Positions 1 through 7,491 of a stretch of DNA of 63,786 bases are shown here, piece by piece (the stretch's first letter is position 1; each line of letters begins with the position of its first letter). Under the pieces are notes generated by a model. The model did no database searches, was not told the origin of the DNA, and worked only from the letters and a program-made list of their open reading frames with translations. This DNA comes from Dehalococcoidales bacterium (GTDB taxonomy: Bacteria > Chloroflexota > Dehalococcoidia > Dehalococcoidales > Fen-1064), in assembly GCA_016783135.1 (NCBI GenBank), contig JADHXC010000009.1, positions 1 to 63,786 of the forward strand, written 5' to 3'. The translations under genes were made by a program, and so were the position numbers.

Positions 1-207
1 CCTTCCTAGCCAGGAAGGAGCCTTCTGCGGAAGGGGGGAAATATTATATCTGGGGGACACCGGCAGAATCTGGTTTCAGATTCTGCTAACGTCATTCTGT
101 AAGAATGACGCCCAGACACCCCTGCCAGAAGGGGGCGCCTCTCAGAAGAGGTAGGCCCCTTCAGAAAGGGCACGCCCTCTGGACTCCCCTTTTTCAGCAT
201 CCTTCTA
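1..207 (+). repeat. Family A miniature element, copy A0 (left end outside window)
   Basis: Right-hand part of the most complete form of a dispersed element. It contains the same internal palindromes as the copies at 3110, 25162, 29250 and 48208, including an AGAATCTG/CAGATTCT hairpin and a GTCATTCT/AGAATGAC hairpin. It ends in a CCCCTTTTTCAGCATCC-type terminus next to a TA. No transposase is present, so it is non-autonomous. The 130 bases after it, up to the IscU gene, hold nothing recognisable. Confidence 0.85.
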
Positions 208-338
208 GGTGCGTCTGGCGGCACAATAAGATGATAGGGGCGTAGTCAGACTATCCCGTGCCCCTCCTTGCGGGAACCACCTACCATCACTAGGGCTGTA
301 ACTACATTCCGTATATCCTGGATGGTTGCAGCCCGGGT

Positions 339-974
339 CTATTCCGTGAAATCAACGACCACTTCCTGCACGTCCCACAGTGGGTCTATCTTCTCGAGCA
401 CTTCCTGTTTCATCGCCGGAGCGAACTGGTGGGCGGCAGGCAGGTCAAGAACCACCCGCACAGTCCCGTCCTTCACCTCGATTGAGTCCACCATGCTGCT
501 GCGCACCACACTCAATCCGGTAATGGGGCTGACAACCTTCCGCAGACGCCGGCGCACCACTTCTACCGTGGTCGGTTTCCGTTCCTTGACCAGACCGTGG
601 CGCTCCTCGTAGTTCTGGATTGCGGAGCGCAGTCCTTCTATCGCCAGCACGGAGCAATGGGCCTTGATTGCCGGTAGACCACCCAGCGCATCCGCCGCCT
701 GCTTCCAGGTTATCTTCCTGGCCTCGTCCAGCGTCTTGCCCATGGCGAGCTCGGTGATGATCGAGCCGGTGGCAATATTGGAAGCACAACCGTAGGACTC
801 AAACTTGATATCGGAGATTCGCCTGGACGCTTCGTCGACGCTTATGTAAACCGCGACCATGTCGCCACAGGCCGGGCTTCCCTCCGTTGCCTTTCCATCA
901 GGGTCCTCAATCTTACCCACATTGTGAGGGTGGCGAAAATGCTCCAGTACGGTATCGCTGTAAGGAAACTTCAT
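339..974 (-). CDS. IscU/NifU-type Fe-S scaffold fused to a DUF59 (MIP18-like) domain
   Basis: Predicted scaffold on which Fe-S clusters are built, in the cytoplasm. Residues 1-128 are an IscU domain with the three ligand cysteines (Cys36 in ACGD, Cys63 in YGCAS, Cys107 in AHCS) and Asp38 of the scaffold. IscU proteins are usually about 130 residues; here a second domain follows (about 135-211) whose beta-alpha pattern fits the DUF59/MIP18 Fe-S assembly family, though it lacks that family's usual cysteine. The gene lies 21 bases downstream of the NifS-like gene on the same strand, so the two are very likely cotranscribed. The IscU call is firm; the DUF59 assignment of the tail is by pattern only. 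Confidence 0.88.
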   Translation of the reverse strand: MKFPYSDTVLEHFRHPHNVGKIEDPDGKATEGSPACGDMVAVYISVDEASRRISDIKFESYGCASNIATGSIITELAMGKTLDEARKITWKQAADALGGLPAIKAHCSVLAIEGLRSAIQNYEERHGLVKERKPTTVEVVRRRLRKVVSPITGLSVVRSSMVDSIEVKDGTVRVVLDLPAAHQFAPAMKQEVLEKIDPLWDVQEVVVDFTE

Positions 975-995
975 GTCTATTCCTCCTTCCTTTCG

Positions 996-2162
996 CTATT
1001 CTTTACCCAGGGGGCTGATTTCTCTCAATTCATGCACTATCTCAGCCAGGGCAGCAACCACAGCATCGGCGTCTTCAATGCTGTTGTAGCGTCCGGGGGT
1101 GAATCGAATCGAACCGTGCGCCCTTTCGTGGTCACCGCCTATCCCGTAGATTACATGGCTGCCTTCCAGGGAACGGCTGAAGCACGCTGAGCCCGTGCTC
1201 ACGGCGAAGCCGCGCATGTCAAGATGCAGTGTAATCGACTCTCCCTCGACGAAGTGAAATGTGACATTTGCGTTCTGTGGCAACCGCTGCCGCCGGTGTC
1301 CGTTGAGCGTAGTCCTGGGTATTTCAGCAAGTGTGCGGTCGATAATGCGGTCGCGTATCGCCTGCAATCGCTGTGTCTCTTCCGGCGTGACCAGTTCTAC
1401 CGCCCTGGCAAACCCCACTGCGCCCGGTATATTCTCCAGTCCGGCTCGCAGGTTGAACTCCTGGAAACCACCGTCCATCCACTTCGCCAGAGGTGTTCCC
1501 TGACGGATATAGAGTCCACCGATACCTTTCGGGCCGTGGATAGTGTGCGCCGCCACCGTAACCAGGTCAGCAGGTACCTTTTTTACGTCAAACTCAACAC
1601 GACAGAAACTATGGGTGGCATCGGTATGGAAGAGCACCCCTTTGTCCCGGCAGATTGTGCCAATTCTCTCAATATCCTGGATTGTGCCTATCTCCTGGTT
1701 GGCATGCTGGACTGAGACCAGTATGGTACCATCGTTGATTTCAGCTTTCAGCTTGTCCAGATTTACAAAACCATCCCCATCCACTTCGAGCCGGGTGACC
1801 CGGAACCCCTGTTTCTCAAGTGTCTGTGCACTATAAAGCACCGGGAAGTCCTCAATCGTGGAGATGATGATGTGCTTACCCTTCTTTTCTACCAGTGCCA
1901 GGGCCACTCCCTTGAGAGCGATATTAGAGGACTCGGTGCTCCCGGATGTGAAGATGAACTCCTCACCCGATGCACCCAGGGTACCGGCCAGTTTTTCCCT
2001 GGCCTCAGTCAGCGCCTCCCGCGCCTCGATTCCCAGGGAATAGCCAAACTCCGAGGTGGCCACAGCGAAGGTATCAAAAAAGTACGGAGTCATCGCCTCC
2101 AGCACACGTTCGTCCAGCCTTGTTGCCGCGGCATTATCCAGATAAACGAACCGTTCCTGCAT
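996..2162 (-). CDS. NifS/IscS-like cysteine desulfurase homologue lacking the PLP lysine and catalytic histidine
   Basis: Class V aminotransferase-fold protein of 388 residues, full length for NifS/IscS. The phosphate-binding GSTESSN loop (74-80), Asp181 and the mobile catalytic cysteine (Cys327 in STGSACFS) are present. The lysine that normally forms the Schiff base with PLP, in the motif (S/A)-x-H-K-I-Y-G-P-K-G, is threonine here (AAHTIHGPKG, Thr208). The histidine that stacks on PLP in the TEHxAVL motif is aspartate (IEDFPVL, Asp105). Both changes are clear at codon level. From memory, IscS of Archaeoglobus fulgidus also lacks the lysine and still assembles with IscU. The ATG is preceded by AGGAGGAGG. 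It sits between the DsrE-like and IscU genes, so a role in sulfur delivery to IscU is the best inference; desulfurase activity is doubtful. Confidence 0.88.
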   Translation of the reverse strand: MQERFVYLDNAAATRLDERVLEAMTPYFFDTFAVATSEFGYSLGIEAREALTEAREKLAGTLGASGEEFIFTSGSTESSNIALKGVALALVEKKGKHIIISTIEDFPVLYSAQTLEKQGFRVTRLEVDGDGFVNLDKLKAEINDGTILVSVQHANQEIGTIQDIERIGTICRDKGVLFHTDATHSFCRVEFDVKKVPADLVTVAAHTIHGPKGIGGLYIRQGTPLAKWMDGGFQEFNLRAGLENIPGAVGFARAVELVTPEETQRLQAIRDRIIDRTLAEIPRTTLNGHRRQRLPQNANVTFHFVEGESITLHLDMRGFAVSTGSACFSRSLEGSHVIYGIGGDHERAHGSIRFTPGRYNSIEDADAVVAALAEIVHELREISPLGKE

Positions 2163-2184
2163 GTCAGCCTCCTCCTGTATCCTC

Positions 2185-2349
2185 TAGCAGGGTGATGAAA
2201 AACCCTTTCGACTATCCCCGTGCGGCCCATCTGGGCCGCCTTACCCTTCCTGTCCAGGAAGGGGGAAAAGACTATATCTGGGGGACACCCCCAGACCCCC
2301 GCCATAGGGGCTTCGCCCCTCTAGACTCCTCTTATTAAGCACCCTTCTA
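2185..2349 (+). repeat. Family A miniature element, copy A1, inside the sulfur operon
   Basis: A 165-base copy bounded by TA, with left end GCAGGGTGATG and a diverged right end (CACCCTTC). It lies between the DsrE-like gene and the NifS-like gene. The TA at its right end is part of the DsrE-like gene's TAG stop codon on the minus strand. The Shine-Dalgarno sequence of the NifS-like gene (2167-2176) lies just outside and is intact. Confidence 0.9.
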
Positions 2350-2775
2350 GATGAATAACGTTATCGTTGATTCCCTGGCCTCGTTGACATAGGTACCAAC
2401 TGCGCAATAGTCAGATATCAGGTTGTCACGCAGGTCCTCGCGCCTGATACCCATTATTTCCATGGTCATGTCGCAGGCCAGAATCTTACCACCCAATTCT
2501 ACGAAGTCCTGGAGCATCCTTTCAAGGGAGGCAACATTCGTCGCCTTCATCTTCCGCTTCACCATCCATTTACCCAACCCAAAGAAATTCATCTTAGACA
2601 GCGGTCCCTTTTCCAGGCCACCCTTCTTGAGACGCTGCAGTCCCCAGAAAGTGAAGTATAGCGATGCTTCCATGCCCATGGCAAGTGCTCCGTTGGCAAC
2701 AATCAGGGCACTGTATATTTTATCCATATCCCCACTGTGAACGATGATGGTTGCCTTATTCTTTTCGTCTGCCAT
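2347..2775 (-). CDS. DsrE/DsrF-family sulfur-carrier protein
   Basis: Small cytoplasmic protein of the DsrE-like fold (142 residues), a family that passes persulfide sulfur between carriers such as TusA and DsrE. Visible features are the N-terminal strand ATIIVHSGD, an amphipathic middle part with LKKGGLEKG, and Cys101 in the motif ACDMTMEIMGI, which is the conserved sulfur-binding position in DsrE2-type proteins. A second cysteine is at 124. An in-frame TTG start exists at 2790, but the ATG at 2775 has a closer GAGG and avoids abutting the tusA stop, so I chose it. The stop codon TAG coincides with the end of element A1. It follows tusA directly. Confidence 0.85.
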   Translation of the reverse strand: MADEKNKATIIVHSGDMDKIYSALIVANGALAMGMEASLYFTFWGLQRLKKGGLEKGPLSKMNFFGLGKWMVKRKMKATNVASLERMLQDFVELGGKILACDMTMEIMGIRREDLRDNLISDYCAVGTYVNEARESTITLFI

Positions 2776-2790
2776 AGTCCTCGTCTCCAA

Positions 2791-3012
2791 TTACTTTCGT
2801 ATCCTGATACGCCAGTTCTGCCCTTCCTCCTTCACTTCAAGAAGCTCCAGGCCCAGGGCCTTGACCGCCATCGGTATTTCTTTCTTTGAAGAAGGATGGT
2901 TCCCGACAACCTCCACGATATCACCCGGCGCTGCTTTTCGCAGGGCTTTACGGGTCTCAACCAGCGGTACCGGGCAGGTCTCACCGATGCAGTCAACCTT
3001 TATTTCCGTCAT
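2791..3012 (-). CDS. tusA: TusA/SirA-family sulfurtransferase
   Basis: A 73-residue TusA-like protein, normal length for the family. The active-site signature CPVPL is present, with Cys13 expected to carry the persulfide; a further cysteine is at position 8. The alternating beta-alpha pattern ends in a strand rich in basic residues (NWRIRIRK). It has a strong Shine-Dalgarno (GGGGAGG) and is the first gene of the minus-strand sulfur operon, followed after 15 bases by the DsrE-like gene. TusA proteins accept sulfur from a desulfurase and hand it to DsrE or other acceptors, which fits the neighbours. Confidence 0.92.
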   Translation of the reverse strand: MTEIKVDCIGETCPVPLVETRKALRKAAPGDIVEVVGNHPSSKKEIPMAVKALGLELLEVKEEGQNWRIRIRK

Positions 3013-3109
3013 CTTCTGCTACCTCCCCGAATAATATCAGCCTAACCTGTGATATATCTTACCTTATGTGAATGCTGTTTGTTGTTAAGATATTTTTCTG
3101 TCAACCGAT

Positions 3110-3377
3110 TAGCAGGGTGCTGAAAAACCCTTTCGACCAACCCCCGTGCGGCCTTCTGGGCCGCCTTCCTCTTCCTGGCCAGGAAGGAGCTTTCTGCGGA
3201 AGGGGGGAAATATTATATCTGGGGGACACCGGCAGAATCTGAAACCAGATTCTGCTAACGTCATTCTGTAAGAATGACGCCCAGACATCCCTGCCAGAAG
3301 GGGGCGCCCCTCAGAAGAGGCAGGCCCTTCAGAAAGGGCAAAGCCCCTCTGGACTCCCCTTTTTCAGCATCCTGTTA
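3110..3377 (+). repeat. Family A miniature element, copy A2 (full length)
   Basis: A 268-base copy with TA at both ends, GCAGGGTGCTGAAAAACCC at the left and TTTTTCAGCATCCTG at the right. It carries internal hairpins, including one around a CAGAATCTG palindrome and one around GTCATTCT. It lies about 100 bases upstream of tusA and separates the sulfur operon from the divergent DUF39 gene. Confidence 0.92.
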
Positions 3378-3891
3378 GGAATTGCTGGTAATAACCATGA
3401 ATTAATACCCTGTGTATAATCTCCCGCTCATTCTACATATTATAGAACATCAGAGGAGCATAAATCTGTAACAAATATCTCGCAATTCAAACAATAACCT
3501 CATATATCACCTGACTTTAACAGACCGGGCATTTATGGTATTATGATATACTAGGTGAGTATATCCTACCACCGATAACCCTGCTCCGAAAATGGTTGAT
3601 ACGCAGCAGAAATCGGCGGTATTGCTTTACAGGTGGCTGGGAGGAGGAACCTGCCCGGAAATGACACGTGATACCCGTGCAGCAATAGTACCGCAGAGTT
3701 GTTCAGTATGGTAGTAAAAACACAAAAGAACAGGATTATAGACCAAGGCGGGGATATCTGCTTCGGTCACCTTGATTGTCGCCTCATTACCGGAGGAACC
3801 CGGATGGCAACAACTATGCTATGGCTAATGCGTAGCCCGAGAGGGCAAATATGATGGTAATTTCGTATTACGATAAACGAAGGGGTTACGC
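3378..3891 (+). other. Long non-coding leader upstream of the DUF39 gene
   Basis: About 510 bases without a credible gene. The last 120 bases can fold into several short hairpins: a GCCC-GAGA-GGGC stem-loop near 3838, a GTAAT/ATTAC stem near 3858, and a larger AGGCG/CGCCT pairing around 3748-3793. A stretch with CCCGG, GGCAAC and GGCTAAT (about 3807-3832) loosely recalls parts of a SAM-I riboswitch core, but the core is incomplete and I do not call one. The Shine-Dalgarno GAAGGGG precedes the ATG at 3892. Confidence 0.35.
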
Positions 3892-5100
3892 ATGCCTAAG
3901 ACAATCGAACAAATCAATAATAGAATAAGAAAAGGTGAGGCAGTGGTAGTCACTGCCGAAGAAATAATTGACCTGGTTGAGGAAAAAGGTTTAGAGAAAG
4001 CAGCTCAGGAAGTTGACGTAGTAACCACGGGGACCTTTGGACCGATGTGCTCGTCCGGCGCTTTCCTCAACGTAGGACATACCCAACCTCGAATCAAACT
4101 TGGTGGCGGTAAGGTATATCTTAACGATGTACCGGCCTATGCAGGGCTAGCCGCAGCAGATGTCTTCCTCGGAGCAACGGCCCTTCCTGATGATGACCCC
4201 AGGAATAAAGTGCATCCTGGTGAATTCAACTATGGTGGGGGCCAGGTAATCGAGGAACTGGTTGCCGGCGAAGATATCCGACTGACCGCCACCGCCTACG
4301 GAACGGACTGCTATCCACGGAAAAGACTGGAGACCCTTATCAATATCGCGAGCATCAATGAAGCAATTCTTTTCAATGTTCGCAATGCTTACCAGAACTA
4401 CAATATTGCCGTTAACACGTCCGATAAAACAATCTATACTTACATGGGAGTGTTGAAGCCGGGACTGGGTAATGCCAACTATTGCAGTGCCGGGCAACTA
4501 TCGCCGTTATTGAATGACCCTTTGTACAAGACGATAGGAGTCGGTACGAGGATTCTTCTTGGCGGTGGTATCGGCTATGTTGCCTGGCACGGTACGCAGC
4601 ACAACCCCGATGTCCTGCGGTCAGAAAACGGGGTCCCGAGACGAGGAGCGGGAACACTGGCCGTCATCGGTGACCTCAAGCAAATGAAACCGGCGTGGCT
4701 GCGCGGCACCAGCATGCTTGGCTATGGCACCACGCTTACGGTCGGCATCGCCGTCCCGATACCGGTACTCTCCGAAGAGGTCCTCCGTTATGCAACGGTG
4801 AAGGACGAGGACATCTTCGCTGCTGTAGTCGATTACTCCGGGCCATATCCCCAGAGGCGGTCCGATGTACTGGGAGAAGCGAGTTACACCGAGTTGAAAT
4901 CGGGTACAGTACGTGTCCAGGGGAAGAAAGTACCAACTGCCTCTCTATCCAGCTACCTGAAGGCCACGGAACTGGCTACCATGCTGAAAGAACAGATACT
5001 GGCCGGTGATTTCCTGCTTACCGAGCCAGTGGCCCCGATACCCGGTCCGGAATCCGGCATCAAGTTCAAGAACCTGGAGGAACGGTCGGTAGAAGACTAG
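3892..5100 (+). CDS. DUF39-family homocysteine biosynthesis protein (L-aspartate semialdehyde sulfurtransferase-like)
   Basis: A 402-residue member of the DUF39 family, known from methanogens and anaerobes as the sulfurtransferase that turns aspartate semialdehyde into homocysteine without O-acyl-homoserine. Two conserved cysteines are visible, Cys53 in GPMCSSGAF and Cys140 in YGTDCYPRK, matching the two functional cysteines of the family. Other family motifs are GGGKVYLND, HPGEFNYGGG and GGGIGYVAWHGTQH. No CBS or ferredoxin domain is attached; methanogens use a separate ferredoxin-like partner, which I do not see here. It is divergent from the TusA/DsrE/NifS-like/IscU operon, whose sulfur carriers could feed it (inference). 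Its stop TAG abuts mini-element A3. Confidence 0.88.
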   Translation: MPKTIEQINNRIRKGEAVVVTAEEIIDLVEEKGLEKAAQEVDVVTTGTFGPMCSSGAFLNVGHTQPRIKLGGGKVYLNDVPAYAGLAAADVFLGATALPDDDPRNKVHPGEFNYGGGQVIEELVAGEDIRLTATAYGTDCYPRKRLETLINIASINEAILFNVRNAYQNYNIAVNTSDKTIYTYMGVLKPGLGNANYCSAGQLSPLLNDPLYKTIGVGTRILLGGGIGYVAWHGTQHNPDVLRSENGVPRRGAGTLAVIGDLKQMKPAWLRGTSMLGYGTTLTVGIAVPIPVLSEEVLRYATVKDEDIFAAVVDYSGPYPQRRSDVLGEASYTELKSGTVRVQGKKVPTASLSSYLKATELATMLKEQILAGDFLLTEPVAPIPGPESGIKFKNLEERSVED

Positions 5101-5137
5101 GCAGGGTGCTGAAAAACCCTTTTTCAACACCCTGTTA
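5098..5137 (+). repeat. Family A minimal copy A3 (about 40 bases, ends only)
   Basis: Consists of little more than the two ends of the family fused together: GCAGGGTGCTGAAAAACCC followed by TTTTTCAACACCCTG, flanked by TA. It would fold into one perfect-looking hairpin. It starts at the stop codon of the DUF39 gene with one extra G between the TA and the element end, so it could act as that gene's transcription terminator. Confidence 0.85.
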
Positions 5138-5286
5138 GGCAGGACAATAAAGGTGAAACAACAGTGCACCCATTATATTGCTTCAAAAGGTACGGTGGGT
5201 GCACTGAACTGTATTGTGAGCATACCATAGAGCGAGGTATCGTGGTCACTGCTCAAACGACTCACCCCACACATATGGATATAGCC

Positions 5287-5364
5287 CCTTATCCAGAGGA
5301 TAAGGGTAGCCGCCTTATCCAGAGGATAAGGGCAGCCACCTTATCTAGAAGATAAGGGTGTAAG
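5287..5364 (+). repeat. Three tandem 26-base units, each a small palindrome
   Basis: Units start at 5287, 5313 and 5339. Each has the form CCTTATC-5 bases-GATAAGG plus a short linker; the first two are nearly identical and the third differs at a few bases, with the second arm changed together with the first so that pairing is kept. They lie in the 440-base gap between mini-element A3 and pfkA, which holds no credible gene. Confidence 0.85.
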
Positions 5365-5487
5365 GGGGATGAGGCATTGACGGACGAGAGGCAGCCAGTA
5401 CCATAGCTAACCGCATGGATACTCTCCGGTGGCAACCAGCACCGGCTGTACCGGAGTGTTACTAATGCACTGGACGAGTACAGGCCA

Positions 5488-5516
5488 TTGAAACCGCTAC
5501 CCTGTTGTTATAAACT
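5488..5516 (+). promoter_or_regulatory. Putative sigma-70-type promoter for pfkA
   Basis: TTGAAA (5488-5493) and TAAACT (5511-5516) separated by 17 bases, about 60 bases upstream of the pfkA start. Found by eye; matches the consensus at five and four of six positions. Confidence 0.5.
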
Positions 5517-5577
5517 AAGGTCTTAATATCCTCTGCAAGCGAAGTACGCTCGGCAAGCAGAGTGACAAGGAGGCGCT

Positions 5578-6549
5578 GTGAAAAGAATCGGAGTTCTAAC
5601 CAGTGGTGGTGATGCTCCCGGGATGAATGCTGCCATCCGGGCCGTAGCACGGACCGCACTGTACAAAGGCTGGGAAGTCCGCGGGATACTCCACGGTTAC
5701 AGAGGGCTTTGCAACGGTAACATGATAAACGTGAGGACACGCGATGTCGGCGGTATTATCCAGCAAGGTGGCACCTGGCTCGGCAGCGCTCGCTGCCCCG
5801 AATTCAGGACCGAAGAGGGACGCCGCAAGGGACTCCGCACATTGCACCAGAACGAGATTGACGCACTGGTTATCATCGGTGGCAACGGTTCCCAGCAGGG
5901 CGCTTATGCACTATCGCAGATGGGCTTTCCCGTGGTAGGCATTGCGTCCACCATTGATAATGACCTTTACGGTACAGATATAAGTCTCGGGGTAGACACT
6001 GCACTTGACGTTGCCCTGGTAGCCATAGATAGTATCAAGGTCACCGCTTCGTCACACCAGCGAGCATTCGTTATCGAGGTAATGGGACGGGACTGCGGGT
6101 ATCTGGCGCTGATGGCCGGCATAGCCGGAGGAGCTGATTACATCGTCATCCCGGAGGTGGAGGTTGACCCCGAGGAGCTGGCAGCCGAGGTCGGTAGAGT
6201 CTACGAGCGAGGTAAAGCCCACGCTATTATCGTTGTTGCCGAGGGCGCAAAGTACAATGCCAAAAAACTGGAGCGTTTCTTCATCAAGAACAAGGCACGC
6301 CTGGGCTTTGAATTGAGAGTAACCATCCTGGGATACATCCAGCGGGGAGGCAATCCCGGCGCGTGGGACCGTCTCCTTGGGACGCGACTCGGCGCTGCTG
6401 CTACGGAACAGCTGGCACTGGGTGAATACGGTGTAATGGTGGGCCTGCTCAGGGGTGAAATCGCCCCGACACCCCTCTCCGAGGTGGTGGCTAACAAGAA
6501 GACTCTTGACCCGGACCTTATCCAACTGGTGAAAACGCTCGCATTGTAG
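5578..6549 (+). CDS. pfkA: 6-phosphofructokinase
   Basis: Phosphorylates fructose 6-phosphate in glycolysis, in the cytoplasm. The 323 residues line up with E. coli PfkA without large gaps: GGDAPGMNA (11-19), the catalytic TIDND loop with Asp127 and Asp129, Arg162, and MGRDCGY (169-175). Gly104 is kept, which is the mark of ATP-dependent enzymes as opposed to PPi-dependent ones. Position 103, normally the aspartate of GGDGS that helps bind Mg-ATP, is asparagine (GGNGS). The start is GTG after AGGAGG. It is followed by a DUF362 gene on the same strand. Confidence 0.93.
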   Translation: MKRIGVLTSGGDAPGMNAAIRAVARTALYKGWEVRGILHGYRGLCNGNMINVRTRDVGGIIQQGGTWLGSARCPEFRTEEGRRKGLRTLHQNEIDALVIIGGNGSQQGAYALSQMGFPVVGIASTIDNDLYGTDISLGVDTALDVALVAIDSIKVTASSHQRAFVIEVMGRDCGYLALMAGIAGGADYIVIPEVEVDPEELAAEVGRVYERGKAHAIIVVAEGAKYNAKKLERFFIKNKARLGFELRVTILGYIQRGGNPGAWDRLLGTRLGAAATEQLALGEYGVMVGLLRGEIAPTPLSEVVANKKTLDPDLIQLVKTLAL

Positions 6550-6603
6550 ACAGTATCAACCGGTGGTAGTCATGACCCGATGGTTTGAATTCGGGAGGGT
6601 CCA

Positions 6604-7491
6604 ATGAATCAAGTAAGTCTGGTTCGCACCAGCGACAGGGCAACAGGCGTACGCAGGGCTGTAGCCCTGCTTGAGTCCAATCCGGTGCGTGGAAAAACGG
6701 TAATGCTCAAGCCCAACTTCAACTCCGCTGACACTACTCCCGGTTCGACGCACATCGATATCCTGCGCGCCCTGGTGGAGAACCTCAAGGAGATGGGGGC
6801 GAAAAGCATCACGCTGGCCGAGCGCAGCGGACCGGGCGACAGCACCCGTACCGTCATGGAGAAGAAGGGGGTCTTCCTCCTGGCCGAAGAACTGGGCTTC
6901 GAGATACTGGACCTTCAGGAGATGGGTGAAGGCGGTTGGGTACTCGTCCAGATTGAAGGCAGCCACTGGAAGAAGGGCTTCATGTTTCCAAGGGCCTACT
7001 CCGAGGCTGAGTGTATCGTGCAGACATGCTGTCTGAAGACCCACGCCTTTGGCGGCCATTTTACCATGTCCCTGAAGTGCTCCGTGGGTATGGTCCCCGG
7101 AGGAAGCCCTTATATGAGGGAATTGCACACCTCGCCCTATCAGCGTGAGATGATTGCCGAAATCAACGCCGCCTACTCCACGGACCTGGTCGTGCTGGAT
7201 GGTGTCGAGGCGTTTATCGATGGGGGTCCGGCACAGGGAACCCGCGCCGATGCCAACGTCGTGCTCGCCAGCAGCGACCGCGTGGCGATTGACGCCGTCG
7301 GTGTGGCGATACTGCGCTCGCTGGGTACCACTTCGGACGTGAGCCAGGGACGAGTCTTTGAACAGGCCCAGATTGCCCGGGCGGCTGAACTGGGACTGGG
7401 AGTCAAGTCTCCGGAGGAGATTAAACTGGTTACCGATGACGCCGAGAGCCAGGTATTCGCCGATAAGGTGAAGCAGATTCTTCTGGCTTAA
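6604..7491 (+). CDS. DUF362 domain protein
   Basis: A 295-residue protein that is essentially one DUF362 domain. Recognisable segments are VMLKPNFNSAD (33-43), ITLAERSGPGDSTR, the region with CCLKTHAFGGHFTMSLKC around 140, VVLDGVEAFIDGGP near 195, and the closing region with ASSDRVAIDAVG. DUF362 proteins are common in anaerobes, often with a C-terminal 4Fe-4S domain; none is present here. Their reaction is not established and I assign none. A GGGAGGG Shine-Dalgarno precedes the ATG, 54 bases after pfkA. A much larger relative is at 51192-53576. Confidence 0.82.
   Translation: MNQVSLVRTSDRATGVRRAVALLESNPVRGKTVMLKPNFNSADTTPGSTHIDILRALVENLKEMGAKSITLAERSGPGDSTRTVMEKKGVFLLAEELGFEILDLQEMGEGGWVLVQIEGSHWKKGFMFPRAYSEAECIVQTCCLKTHAFGGHFTMSLKCSVGMVPGGSPYMRELHTSPYQREMIAEINAAYSTDLVVLDGVEAFIDGGPAQGTRADANVVLASSDRVAIDAVGVAILRSLGTTSDVSQGRVFEQAQIARAAELGLGVKSPEEIKLVTDDAESQVFADKVKQILLA

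Noticed and set aside
2347-2790. TTG start at 2790 for the DsrE-like gene
   Set aside because: The ATG at 2775 has better spacing to a GAGG and matches the family start; the TTG would abut the tusA stop directly.
3625-3690. Cobalamin riboswitch, from a GGAGGAACCTGCC string
   Set aside because: The B12-box resemblance is partial and the other conserved cobalamin-riboswitch segments are not found around it.
3790-3860. SAM-I riboswitch
   Set aside because: Only fragments of the core (GGCAAC, GGCTAAT) are visible; the conserved 5' part and P1 pairing are missing, so it is reported only as an open question.
5164-5355. 63-residue frame across the tandem palindromes
   Set aside because: The frame exists only because of the repeat; no ribosome site and no homology-like pattern.
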